The notes beneath the pieces are model-generated. The model had not been told where the DNA came from, searched no databases, and was given only the letters and a program-made list of their open reading frames with translations. Source: Bradyrhizobium tropiciagri (GTDB lineage: Bacteria > Pseudomonadota > Alphaproteobacteria > Rhizobiales > Xanthobacteraceae). Taken from it: a stretch of 60,617 nt of DNA. A program made the translations under genes and the position numbers. Below are positions 44,954 to 54,110 of this stretch, piece by piece. Position 1 is the stretch's first letter. Each line of letters begins with the position of its first letter. The DNA is taken from assembly GCF_001189845.1 (NCBI RefSeq), contig NZ_LFLZ01000056.1:1-60617 (forward strand). Reading direction: 5' to 3'.

Positions 44954-47194
44954 TCACACAGGCTTCGCGGAAGATGCAGAAGCTCGGTCCCGCCGCGAGG
45001 CAAGGTCAGCCTGCAGGCTTTTCTCGATGTGCTCACGGGTGAGGAGGTAGTCTGGATCTCCCCCGATCTCGACAGCGACCGTCGCATGGTTCAATGAAAT
45101 ATCCGGCCGGCCCTCGTTGAAGTACTCGATGGCGAGATTGTTGTGGGTGAGCGCATGCCGAGGGTTGAGTTCAAGGGCTCGAACATAGTGTGCGATGCTC
45201 TCATGCGCCTTGCCAAGCTCGGAATAGGCGAGGCCGAGATTGCTCTGTAGGTCGGGGTTTTTGGGACTGATCTCGGCCGCCGCCAGATAGGACTCCAGAG
45301 CAGCTTTAGGCCTGTCCTGCCGCATCAAGATGTTGCCCTTCTCGAAATGAGCTCGCCATTCGTTTGGCTTGATGACAAGTGTCCTGTCGAGATCGGCCAG
45401 CGCGCCAACGGCATCCTCCATTCTGCTGCGAAGTGCGGCCCTGTTCAGGTGAGCCTCATAATAGGGTGGGCAAAGTTCAATGGCGCGCGCATAGGCCTCC
45501 AGAGCCTCGGCTTCCCTTCCAGCCACTTTCGAAAGCAGGTTCCCCAGGTCGTTGTGATACTCTCCATAGTAGGGATCATACGCAATGGCCTCACGCAACT
45601 GCTTCTCGGCCCGAGGAAGTTCGTCGATGAGTTCGTAGACCTGGCTGGTATTGTAGATCAAAATCGATTGGTGAAGTTTGAAGCGCTCGTCGCCATACGC
45701 CTTGAGCATCTTGCCAAGGCCTTCGGCGCAAAGCGCGAGGGCTTCGTCGTACTTCTGCTGTTTGGCCTTGATGTAAGCATAGGCGTTCTCTGCAAACACC
45801 TTGATGTAATCATACTTGTCGTGCCCCCTGAAATCCCGCTCGATGGTCTCCAGGTTCCTTAACGCGTACTCTTCGGCCAGCGTGAGATTGACCGGCTGCT
45901 GGTAGCGTCCATACGTCATTGATTGGGCATACAGGACCGTTGGCGTGTATCGGCTCTTTGGGAACGTTTTGTAGAATTCGTCCAAATAGGGAACCGACAC
46001 CCGCCCGCAGCCGAGTGAGTACAGCACAAAAGCCGCGTTGATGAAGGCGGCATTCACGCTGGCATCCCCTGAGCCGTAGGTGCGAAGCGCAGGGTCGGCG
46101 AAAATTTCCCCGAAGTAGCCGAACCAGAGATCGTACAGGCCAATGCTCTGGAGGATCTGACTTGGTTCTGCAAGCAGCTCTAGACGCTTGTACTTGTCCC
46201 GTACCGATAGCGCATGAAGCATCACGAGAGGCGCCTTGCCTGCCAGATAGCGCTCCAGGCACGCGTCGTGCAGCTGCTCGTGCAGATGATCTGCGGTCGC
46301 CGGCTCGAAGGTTGCATAGTTTCGCTGCGCGATCAGATCGGGCGTGGTGCAATCGGATTCAATGTAAGATTTGAGAAGGCTATGCCGTTCCCCGGTGTTG
46401 AGGCTGGCCAGATAGAGATCCACGGTCGCGGTCGGGTCGAGATAGCCGACGACTGGTAATCCTGCCGCTGCGCATTTGCTCAAAGCCTCTGCAATCAACG
46501 GGTTGCCGCCACTTGCCTCATAGATCTGCCGGTGCTTCTCCGCGGGAAGATCCGGATCAAAGGTTGGCCCCAGCTCTTGCGAGCTATATCTGCCGAAATG
46601 AACCTCGCTGGCGTCGGGGAAATAGAGGCGTTGTTCATAATCGATCAGAACGAACCGAAACAGCCGCGCATCGTCGTCCAGCCTGACGAGCAGCTTAATC
46701 AGGTTCTTGGCCGAACCGGACAGGGCCGCCGCCCGATCGATGACGATGATGTGACGCTCGTTGAGCTGTCGGGCGCAGTTGATCAGGAATTCGGCTAGTC
46801 CGACCAGGAGCTTGTTTTGATATTCATGATGATAGAACCTGGTACGCTCCTCCTTGCTCGAGGTATTCGTGAGATCCTTCGGCACGGTAAAGGCGTCGCT
46901 GTTTAGGAGGGGGAATAGCCGCTTCAAGGATTGTTGTGCCGCCTCAAGCAGCTTGGGCCTGTTTTCTTTGGCCCACCTTAGTTCGGTGTCAATGAGCGCT
47001 TGTAGGCCGGCAAGATAGCCGCCGGTCCGCCAGTCGCCGTCAGTGATAGAGAAATTTGAATTGGAGCTTGTGAGTGCCGATTTGATCGTCGGCAGCGGCG
47101 CCATGCCCGCTTCCGCCTTCAAAATCGTGATCGCACTGAGCTCGACGGATGCTGATATGGCTGAAACCACGCGCTGTTGGATCAGATCAACCAT
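44954..47194 (-). CDS. TPR protein with degenerate STAND-like NTPase N-terminus
   Basis: 746 residues. The first ~330 look like a NACHT/STAND-type NTPase that has lost its P-loop: ITILKAEAGMAPLPTIKSAL stands where GxxGxGKT is expected, HIIVIDRAAAL resembles Walker B, and YEASGGNPLIAEAL resembles the winged-helix border motif. Residues from about 440 are helical repeats with clear TPRs from about 510 (AYDPYYGEYHNDLGNLLSK, IELCPPYYEAHLNRAAL, VIKPNEWRAHFEKGNILMR, EISPKNPDLQSNLGLAYSE, ELNPRHALTHNNLAIEYFN). Probably a scaffold or sensor protein for the peptide-associated operon. It starts at ATG 47194, just after the terminator hairpin. Confidence 0.72.
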   Translation of the reverse strand: MVDLIQQRVVSAISASVELSAITILKAEAGMAPLPTIKSALTSSNSNFSITDGDWRTGGYLAGLQALIDTELRWAKENRPKLLEAAQQSLKRLFPLLNSDAFTVPKDLTNTSSKEERTRFYHHEYQNKLLVGLAEFLINCARQLNERHIIVIDRAAALSGSAKNLIKLLVRLDDDARLFRFVLIDYEQRLYFPDASEVHFGRYSSQELGPTFDPDLPAEKHRQIYEASGGNPLIAEALSKCAAAGLPVVGYLDPTATVDLYLASLNTGERHSLLKSYIESDCTTPDLIAQRNYATFEPATADHLHEQLHDACLERYLAGKAPLVMLHALSVRDKYKRLELLAEPSQILQSIGLYDLWFGYFGEIFADPALRTYGSGDASVNAAFINAAFVLYSLGCGRVSVPYLDEFYKTFPKSRYTPTVLYAQSMTYGRYQQPVNLTLAEEYALRNLETIERDFRGHDKYDYIKVFAENAYAYIKAKQQKYDEALALCAEGLGKMLKAYGDERFKLHQSILIYNTSQVYELIDELPRAEKQLREAIAYDPYYGEYHNDLGNLLSKVAGREAEALEAYARAIELCPPYYEAHLNRAALRSRMEDAVGALADLDRTLVIKPNEWRAHFEKGNILMRQDRPKAALESYLAAAEISPKNPDLQSNLGLAYSELGKAHESIAHYVRALELNPRHALTHNNLAIEYFNEGRPDISLNHATVAVEIGGDPDYLLTREHIEKSLQADLASRRDRASASSAKPV

Positions 47195-47211
47195 TTTACT
47201 CTCCCGAACTG

Positions 47212-47244
47212 TCGCAAAAGAGGGTGGCCGAAACGACCACCCTC
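47212..47244 (-). terminator. Intrinsic terminator between the peptide gene and the TPR gene
   Basis: The minus strand reads GAGGGTGG, a 9-base loop, CCACCCTC, then TTTTG: a perfect 8-base GC-rich stem with a short T run. It ends 18 bases before the TPR start codon. It would make the 22-codon gene an abundant short transcript with partial read-through into the operon. Confidence 0.75.
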
Positions 47245-47299
47245 CGATGCCGCGATGCTCTCATCAGGTAGATGCATCCAAGGCACCTTCCGCACCAAC

Positions 47300-47368
47300 C
47301 TAGAGCGTACCCGTGTACGGAGTGGTGGTGCGGATCGTGGTCTTGATCTCAGCGATCTTCTTTTTCAT
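47300..47368 (-). CDS. 22-residue Thr-rich peptide, candidate precursor peptide
   Basis: An ORF at ATG 47368 with a strong ribosome site (AGGAAAGGAA, seven bases upstream) encodes MKKKIAEIKTTIRTTTPYTG followed by TL. A basic N-terminal half is followed by a Thr-rich, Tyr/Gly-containing tail ending at TAG. It is followed by an intrinsic terminator and then by TPR/NTPase-like, MFS and DUF3088-like genes in the same direction. The arrangement resembles small-peptide natural-product loci, but no known modifying enzyme (LanM, YcaO, radical SAM, MccB) is seen. A leader peptide controlling the operon is the other possibility. Confidence 0.55.
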   Translation of the reverse strand: MKKKIAEIKTTIRTTTPYTGTL

Positions 47369-48150
47369 CACGTGTTCCTTTCCTTCTCTCGCACGCCAGA
47401 CCCAAGCGAAAGCGCGGCCAGCCGTGCCGGACAAGAATAGTAAAGTTCTGCACCAATCCGCAGCGAGATTCCTTGGCAGTCGCTGTCAAAAAGATTGAAC
47501 GCGCGGCTCGGATTGACTGCCTATTCCGTTTGCGATGCGTTCAGTTAGCAATCTCAATCCGGGCTGCCTTGGGCCGGCTGGTGGCCGGATGAGCCTCGTC
47601 GCAAGGAGTGTCACGAGGATAGGCACCTTGTGCAGCTCCGCTGCTGCACGTGAATCTCCTGGTGTGGCTGGCGGATGATAGCCTCGCGGTCCCCACACAG
47701 GACGTGAACTGGTGCATGTATCCGTTGTGAGACTGCCAGAAACGCTCAGCATGTTGCTTTGACCTGGGCTCTCATCGGGTACCTGGCGCCCCAAGCTCCC
47801 TTCGCAGATGGAGCAGCTGGTGCCAACCCAAGAGGGAAGGCTTCCGGTGAGACAATGGCGCGGCTCAAGTATGACAGTCTGGGGACATAGCTTGGTCAGA
47901 ACCGGTCGGAATATGGATCTAAAATTTGAGCCGCCCTACCAGAAGTCAGAGTTTCAGCGCTGGCCTGCCTACCAATAAGGTGCGAGAGCGCTCCGATAAC
48001 CGATTTGAGCTTGAGGAACTTGACTGATCGCATGGCACGCTCGCGTGATGCGATCAGTCGTCTCTGCCTTGAGCACGTGTCCAGCTGCGTACCTTTGGTG
48101 CCATCGATCGCCCAGGATTTGTACCCATTCGCAAATGACGAGCGACATCG
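47369..48150. other. Promoter region and unassigned sequence
   Basis: About 780 bases. The part near 47369-47480 must hold the promoter of the peptide gene. No protein family is recognised in the rest on either strand. Confidence 0.45.
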
Positions 48151-49773
48151 ATGGCTAAGCAGATACCCGCACTGACCGGTATCCGGTTTGTCGCGGCGGC
48201 AGCGGTCGCATTGTCTCACGGCGGCAACGTGTTCTTGCAGGGACCGAGCCTCGGACTCGATATCAGCGTCGGGACACTCGGCCTGCTCGGAATGACGGTC
48301 TTCTTCACGCTGAGTGGCTTTGTCATTCAATATAACTATGGCAGCTCGATTGTGAGCAGCCCGCGGAAAGCGATCCCGGACTTTCTCGTGGCGCGCATAG
48401 CGCGAATCTATCCTCTGTTTGTTGTTCTCTTTCTCGTCGAATTGCTGACTGGACCGTTTGTCTGGCCGTGGCTTCTCGGAACTGAGGCGCCGGCCGAAGG
48501 ATTCTCAGCGCATCTTGTCCCGTTTCAACTCGGGCTGGTTCAAACCTGGTTTTTCGCAAATATCGCCGGTGTAGCTCCCGTCTGGCAGTACGAGGAGGTC
48601 GGCATCGTCTCCTGGTCGGTGAGCACCGAGTGGTTTTTCTATCTCGTTTTTCCGCTCGTTTGCCCTCTGCTTGCGCGGATCAGAACTGTGCCCGCCGCGG
48701 TTGTTTGCGCCGTCGGAGCCGTCGCAATCGAGCTTGGCATCGACCTTGCGGTGCTCATGCTGCAGGGCCGCATCAACCTGTTTGCGCTTCATGCCTATGG
48801 CACCGAGGCGGCTCTGCCGAACTGGAAGAACACGCTGATCCTCTGGATCATCTACTTTTCGCCGTTTTGCAGGGTGTGGGAGTTCGTTCTCGGCTGTTGC
48901 CTGGCACGGCTCCATGAAGTGTGGTCGGCGCGAGATTTCAGGCCGTCTCGTGCTCTGCTCGACATCGCGGCACTTGTTGGCGTCGGCGCGATTAGCTGGG
49001 TGTTCTGGTTTACCGCCCACAAGCCACCATTTGGGGCTTCCATGAGCCTGTTCGATATTACACGCAACAATATCGCTCTGGCGGCGCCGGTTGCGCTCAT
49101 CCTTGTCGCGGCGGCTCAGCCCGCCAGCACTGCAGGACGGCTGTTGTCAGCAAGGTGGCTTGTCTTTCTGGGCGAGGCCAGCTTTGCCCTTTATCTTATA
49201 CACATCATCATCTTCCGGCGTTTTCCGGTGGTGCGTTGGGAAACGTCGATCCAACTCCTTGGACATCTCGGTGCGTTCGCTCTCGCTTTCGCCTTGGCGA
49301 CTTGCGCCGCGATCCTGTTGCATTTCGGCTTCGAGGTGCCGGCCCGCAGGCGAATTCGCGGTGCCTATCAGGCGGCCTCGGCGGAACAGCGCAGGCTCCT
49401 GGTGCGATTGGCAACTGTCGGCTTTGCCGCACTTGTTGGTGCGGCGGCCGCGTATGCACTGCGGGGTGCGGCCGGGAATGTCATCACGCAATCGGGTATT
49501 TCGGTTGTTTCTGGCACGTATGGCGGCAATTGCCGCTGGATGTCAGCGCGCGGCAACACCACGGATGCGCTTGCAGAAGCGTGTAATGGTAAGAGCGAGT
49601 GTACGTTTCGTACAGATATGACACGGATTGCTGATCCTGCTCCGGGTTGCCCAAAGGAGTTTGCCGTCGCCTGGTTCTGCAAGGGAGACCGCAGCATTCG
49701 CGCAAGCTCGGCTCCGGATGCAACGTCGTCGGCTCTGCAACTATCCTGTAACAAGGTGGCGCGCGATGATTGA
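48151..49773 (+). CDS. Membrane acyltransferase (family 3) fused to a SUEL-type lectin domain
   Basis: 540 residues. The first ~420 are an OafA/NodX-type acyltransferase 3: PALTGIRFVAAAAVALSHGGNVF with the catalytic His, MTVFFTLSGFVIQYNY, a RIARIYPLF motif, WSVSTEWFFY and ten or more membrane segments. After a final hydrophobic helix (TVGFAALVGAAAAYAL) comes an exported domain of about 85 residues resembling galactose-binding (SUEL) lectins: VVSGTYGGNCRW, GNTTDALAEACNGKSECTF, DPAPGCPKEFAVAWFC, with paired cysteines. It probably O-acylates a surface or signal saccharide recognised by the lectin part. Confidence 0.8.
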   Translation: MAKQIPALTGIRFVAAAAVALSHGGNVFLQGPSLGLDISVGTLGLLGMTVFFTLSGFVIQYNYGSSIVSSPRKAIPDFLVARIARIYPLFVVLFLVELLTGPFVWPWLLGTEAPAEGFSAHLVPFQLGLVQTWFFANIAGVAPVWQYEEVGIVSWSVSTEWFFYLVFPLVCPLLARIRTVPAAVVCAVGAVAIELGIDLAVLMLQGRINLFALHAYGTEAALPNWKNTLILWIIYFSPFCRVWEFVLGCCLARLHEVWSARDFRPSRALLDIAALVGVGAISWVFWFTAHKPPFGASMSLFDITRNNIALAAPVALILVAAAQPASTAGRLLSARWLVFLGEASFALYLIHIIIFRRFPVVRWETSIQLLGHLGAFALAFALATCAAILLHFGFEVPARRRIRGAYQAASAEQRRLLVRLATVGFAALVGAAAAYALRGAAGNVITQSGISVVSGTYGGNCRWMSARGNTTDALAEACNGKSECTFRTDMTRIADPAPGCPKEFAVAWFCKGDRSIRASSAPDATSSALQLSCNKVARDD

Positions 49774-49999
49774 GCCGCGGGCTGAACGCCCATCCGGATC
49801 TCGCCCCTGAAACGAAGATCTGCGACGTCAGGGTCTTGCTGCCGGCCGTCGCACAAAAGAGTCAGCACTTTGGTCATCGGGCAAAAAGTTGAGGGCGTGG
49901 CTGCCGCGGCGGACGAGCGTCGTTTTGCCGCCCATCTTGATGGCTGCGAGACTCTTCGCTAGATCACGAAGGTTCACTGATGGAGATGCCGCCGTGGCA

Positions 50000-50200
50000 A
50001 TGGGTATTGTGAAGTGGTTCAATTCCAGCAAAGGTTATGGCTTCATTCGGCCGGAGGATGGAAGTGCCGATGTCTTCGTGCACATCAGTGCCGTGGAAAA
50101 GGCCGGTTACACCACCCTCGAAGAGGGGGCTCGGGTCAGTTACGAGCTCAAGGCTGGACGCTCGGGCAAGACGTCAGCCGAGGATCTTCGGGTTGGCTGA
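50000..50200 (+). CDS. Cold-shock protein (CspA family)
   Basis: 66 residues from ATG 50000: MGIVKWFNSSKGYGFIRPEDG (RNP1 KGYGFI), DVFVHISAVEKAG (RNP2 VFVHI). A GTG at 49994 is an alternative start. A single-domain RNA chaperone with the usual length. Free-standing; such genes are common in rhizobial accessory regions. Confidence 0.93.
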   Translation: MGIVKWFNSSKGYGFIRPEDGSADVFVHISAVEKAGYTTLEEGARVSYELKAGRSGKTSAEDLRVG

Positions 50201-50426
50201 TTGACGTGCACCTCCGGGCTGCCTCCTGCAACCTATGATCTCGCACCTGTCCGGCGATGCCTTGTATCTGGTGCGCCGGGCGGTCCTTTACGACCGTCGC
50301 TTCCGACTGAGGCTTTGCCGCAAGCCCCATGGCACTCTTCAATCAAGGCATCGCTCGCCGATGGCACGGCAAGTTCCGCATTTTGCCCTTGATGCAGTGC
50401 GGACCTGACACGATAACCCCGGAGCC

Positions 50427-50600
50427 ATGAAGGGTCCGATCCGTACGCTCTTGCCAAGCGGGCAGGAGGTGTACGCCGCCCATGTCCCACAGCAACTTGC
50501 TGCACGCGTCGCTCACGGCTCAAAGCTTGTGCTGTCGCTTCTGAAGGAACTTACCGAGGCGAGTTCGTCCATTATGGACGATACGAGGCTGCGGCGCTGA
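50427..50600 (+). CDS. Small hypothetical protein (57 residues)
   Basis: ATG 50427 to TGA 50600: a strand-like opening (MKGPIRTLLPSGQEVYAAHV) followed by an amphipathic helix (AARVAHGSKLVLSLLKELTEA). Codon use looks genuine and GGAG lies just upstream. I do not recognise a family. Confidence 0.4.
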   Translation: MKGPIRTLLPSGQEVYAAHVPQQLAARVAHGSKLVLSLLKELTEASSSIMDDTRLRR

Positions 50601-50774
50601 CATCCGTTCCCGCGCGAGGACCGTTCGCGCATGAGCCGGCGAACGATTTTAGGACGCGGCGCGCCGGGTTAGCCAAAATAGTTGAGGTTAACGGCGCCAT
50701 GTTGTTGACGATGCAGCCTAAGCCTTGATCCATTGCGGGGAGCTGCAGCACACAGCCCATCGGAGACACGGCAA

Positions 50775-51188
50775 GTGTCCTTCCAGCTGACCGTCCTGAA
50801 AGTGCTGGCCGGTCAATCCACCGGGCGGGCTTCCGTTGCCGAAGTCCGACGGGCCGTGGAGATCCTGATGAACAGCGGCCGCGACTGGACCGATCGCATG
50901 AAGCGGTTGGCCGAACAGGCGCCGGATCTGAATATCTTTTCGGCGAAGTTTGTCATTCGCGATGCGCTCGGATGGGAAATCACGCAAGAGGGGCGGAAAT
51001 TCCTCTCTGCGCTCGAAAAAGCGGTCGCCGATCAAAGAGAGCGGCCCCAATCAACCATCGATCCCTCGTCCAACGAACTCCATGCGCATGCGGTGGATGC
51101 CGCTAAGACACATACTGCTCCCTGCGATCGTCGTCGCAGGTCGCGGCGGCGCCGCAGGAAGGCCCGGTCTGATCGGCGTACAGCATGA
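50775..51188 (+). CDS. Conserved-looking hypothetical protein with winged-helix character
   Basis: About 137 residues from GTG 50775 with GGAGA upstream. The sequence FQLTVLKVLAGQSTGRASVAEVRRAVEILMNSGRDWTDRM, then WEITQEGRKFLSALEKAVAD, looks like a winged-helix domain ending with the typical 'W-x-x-T-x-x-G' wing. The last 30 residues are Arg-rich and may be disordered. Resembles hypothetical proteins frequent in Bradyrhizobium; role unknown. Confidence 0.5.
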   Translation: MSFQLTVLKVLAGQSTGRASVAEVRRAVEILMNSGRDWTDRMKRLAEQAPDLNIFSAKFVIRDALGWEITQEGRKFLSALEKAVADQRERPQSTIDPSSNELHAHAVDAAKTHTAPCDRRRRSRRRRRKARSDRRTA

Positions 51189-51304
51189 AGTGGCTTGACG
51201 CCAAGTATCACCCGTTCCCTACCCAAGATGGGTGCGGCATTTGACCCGTAGTGCTGAGGAGATGCGACAAACAAGTTTGAGGCGGCGTAACATGCGGGTA
51301 CGTG

Positions 51305-51427
51305 ATGGGCGAGCGGAAGCGAAGGCGAGAAGCGGTTTTAAACGGCCCCTGTCCGTGCGGTTCGCAGAAGACCGCCCGCCATTGCTGCTTTCAAGTGCAA
51401 GCGCCACGTCTTCTCCTCGCGCCATGA
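51305..51427 (+). CDS. SEC-C-motif miniprotein, probably truncated
   Basis: A 40-codon ORF contains NGPCPCGSQKTARHCCF, the zinc-binding CPCGS...CC (SEC-C) motif found at the end of SecA and in many small proteins. It stops soon afterwards. It may be a complete zinc miniprotein or the broken N-terminus of a longer one whose rest lies in another frame. Confidence 0.45.
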   Translation: MGERKRRREAVLNGPCPCGSQKTARHCCFQVQAPRLLLAP

Positions 51428-51823
51428 GCCAACGCCGCAAAGCCCTTGAATTCCTGGCCCCACCGGACGCACCCAGGGAAGGCGGCGCCGTTCGTCCCAC
51501 GAGCCGCGCCGAGATGACGAAGCTCGGCTGGGAGTCCTATCGTCGCTCTGACTGAGGGCCTCCATCGGAGTGCGCTTCAGACCGCGTCGACGGCCTTCCG
51601 GAGCCCTGCGGATCCGAGCGCGTTCAAGATCTCGCTGGCTACTGTCCAGCGGGGGCCTTGGTGCCTGCCCGTGAAGCCACGCGCAGCGCCAAAATCTATT
51701 GGGACGGCGGTAGCTGCCTTCTGATGGTAAATCGTCTACGACGATTCCGCCCTTGCGACTTGAAGGCGAGGAGCGAAGGCGCTATGTTAAACAAAATCGA
51801 ACTTTGTTATACAAGGTCAACCA

Positions 51824-52162
51824 ATGCCGAAATTCAGCACAAAGAAACCCGCGTCCCGCGGCAAGCGTTCCACACTCGGCCACAAGGCCAAGACCGGTAA
51901 GCTCGGGGTTGGTGCGGCCTCGCGCGTTACCGCCATCATGAGCGCGGCAGAGCATTCGGGGCTGCTCGGAGAGAAGAGGGCGCGGATCGCTGGGCGGACC
52001 AGCCGGGAGCTGATCCAGCGAGCGAAACAGCAGACCGGTATCGCCGCGGACACGGATCTCATCGAATTTGCGCTCGCGAGCCTCGCGCTCGACGACAATT
52101 TCAGCGAGACGTTCCGGAAGACGATGGGTTCGGTCGACCCCAACCTCAAGCTCGGCTTCTGA
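51824..52162 (+). CDS. Antitoxin partner of the PIN-domain toxin
   Basis: 112 residues, strongly basic at the N-terminus (MPKFSTKKPASRGKRSTLGHK), then a helical DNA-binding-like part and a C-terminal helix (DLIEFALASLALDDNFSETFRKTMG) suited to wrapping the toxin. It ends one base before the toxin's GTG start, the coupling usual for type II toxin-antitoxin pairs. The call rests mainly on the adjacent PIN gene. Confidence 0.65.
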   Translation: MPKFSTKKPASRGKRSTLGHKAKTGKLGVGAASRVTAIMSAAEHSGLLGEKRARIAGRTSRELIQRAKQQTGIAADTDLIEFALASLALDDNFSETFRKTMGSVDPNLKLGF

Positions 52163-52163
52163 C

Positions 52164-52727
52164 GTGGCGGAATTCGATTTCGCAGCGGCGCTTCGTTGGG
52201 CGCGGTTTGATCCTGGCGCGACATTGGCGAGGCGGGCCGATCACGAACTTCCGTTCCTTGGTGATAGGCCCGAGGCGGGTCAGGAGCTTCTGCTCGACAC
52301 CTGCGTCTACATCGATGGACTTCAGGGGCGCGCACCAAGCATCGTCGCGGACCTATTGGACCTTCGGCACGCCAACCACTCGACTGTCGCCATCCAGGAG
52401 TTGATGCACACAGTCGGGGTGCTAGATCCCAAACATCCTGGGACGCGCGCGGCTATCGAGCAGATCGGCGCCTCAATCTCGAGCATGCCGTCTCACCGAA
52501 TTTTTGCTCCGGATGTGGAGATTGTTGGCCGCGCCGCGCTCCTCTCGGGCATGCTTTGCCGGCTGCAGGGCTATCAGAAGGACGACAAGTTGCGTGCGCT
52601 TCAGGACAGCGTTCTATTCCTGCAAGCCCAAAAAGCCGGGTTCACTGTTCTCACCGCCAATGTCGCGGATTTCGATTACCTGCTGCAACTGATACCCCTA
52701 GGTCGCGTGTTGTTCTATCGGAGGTGA
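52164..52727 (+). CDS. PIN-domain ribonuclease toxin (VapC-like)
   Basis: About 187 residues from GTG 52164. PIN features are LLLDTCVYIDGL (first Asp), STVAIQELMHTVG (Glu), LRALQDSVLFLQAQ (Asp) and VLTANVADFDYLLQLIP (last Asp). The family cleaves RNA. The N-terminus is about 50 residues longer than minimal VapC. Such pairs stabilise mobile regions and lie close to the dead IS701 here. Confidence 0.78.
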   Translation: MAEFDFAAALRWARFDPGATLARRADHELPFLGDRPEAGQELLLDTCVYIDGLQGRAPSIVADLLDLRHANHSTVAIQELMHTVGVLDPKHPGTRAAIEQIGASISSMPSHRIFAPDVEIVGRAALLSGMLCRLQGYQKDDKLRALQDSVLFLQAQKAGFTVLTANVADFDYLLQLIPLGRVLFYRR

Positions 52728-52984
52728 GTTCGCGACTTTGCCGACCAGAAAGGCACACGTAACCTTTCAGTTCTTGTGCAACTAGCAGCCAATAAGAGTA
52801 CATCAATCAATGTCGGCATTAGTTCTTGGCAGCAAGTGGACCCCCATATGCAGATCCATACTGTAGTCGGCGATGCGGGCTTGATTAATCGCGGCGAAGG
52901 GACCGCGGCATCGGCAAACGACCTCGGCGCATCGAACCTGACGGCTGTTTCCTCAATACGAGAGAGGGCCCGCCCGAGTTTACC

Positions 52985-53907
52985 AGCACGGGCGCCGGAC
53001 GGACGCGCACACGGGCAAAACGCGAAGACAGCTGTTCTGCCGTGCCCTCACGGCACGTGATCTTGTGCCAAGCATGCGCTGGCAGACCGATCGCAAGCTT
53101 CGTGACCGAAATCGGTCGGTGTTTGCTATCACGCCGTGGCAGTTTTGGAGATCGTCCGTTCCCCGACCACTTCATCGGCGGCCGCGGTCCGGTTCTGAGC
53201 GCCCATACCGAGGTTTGTGGCAAGATGCCGGCCACATAGCTCAGGCCCAGTTCGGTATACTCCCAGCAGAGCGGTATCGGGCCGTAGCCGGCGTCCATCG
53301 GGACCACGCCGCGCGGCAAGCCCACCGCACAGGCCCAGCGCAAATGATCGAGTGCAATTGCCGGCTTCGTCTTGAAGGTGATGTCCTTGGGAACTCCGGT
53401 TTTGCGCCGACGTACACGGTCCGTCGCCCATTCCCTTGGTAGATAGAGCCGATAGGCCACCGGCAAGCCGCATGATGGTTCGCGAGCGAAAGCGTCACAG
53501 CAACCTGACAATTGTCTTGCTTGCCCAACTGACCGCAATTGCCGTGCAACGCCGACCGAATGCCGCCCCTTCTTAGGAAAGCCCGTATCATCGATGATCC
53601 AAGCTTCGATCTCTCCGTGACGTTCGATGCCCGGTAGCGCTAACTCACGGATCTTGCCCAACACTTGCTGATCCGACCAGTCGCCTTGACCGACAAGATG
53701 TAACAAGGCCTGATGTTGTGCCGCTGTCCGCTCAGGAGCCGTAATCGCCGCCATCGGCTCGACCCTCTTGCGATCGCATGGCATCATCAGCCCGGTGCGG
53801 TAATCGCGAAGCGGTTTGGCTCGTCCCACATGTCCGATCACGCTCGCAAGGCCCTCAATATATGCCGAAAACCGCGACGCCACGTCCCCCGATTTTGTCA
53901 GACCCAT
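52985..53907 (-). mobile_element. IS701-family transposase, inactive and truncated
   Basis: From ATG 53907 the minus strand encodes an IS701 DDE transposase: ASRFSAYIEGLASVIGHVGRAKPLRDY, EAWIIDDTGFPKKGRHSVGVARQ (first Asp), MDAGYG (second Asp). Two compensating frameshifts lie between about 53490 and 53560, where the true sequence (NCGQLGKQDNCQVAV) is in another frame, and a further scrambled stretch lies near 53270. The conserved C-terminal part after RFARVRVRPA is absent. Dead. Confidence 0.8.
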
Positions 53908-54110
53908 CTCAGCCTCCCCACGCTGAAAAGTGGAATCTTCTCAAATATATGATTCCTGTCGACAACCGCCGCGACACTCTGACTCAGTAAGACTAGGCCT
54001 ACTGCGTCACTTTCGGGGGAAGCAAATTACGTGGAGCAAAGACGCAATGTTCTGGAATATTTTTCGGCGAGGCACCCAGATTGGGGCGCCATGAATGGAC
54101 AGCAGGTTCA

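Noticed and set aside
47300..47368. Peptide as a microcin C-type precursor
   Set aside because: It does not end in Asn and there is no MccB/ThiF-like adenylating enzyme in the operon.
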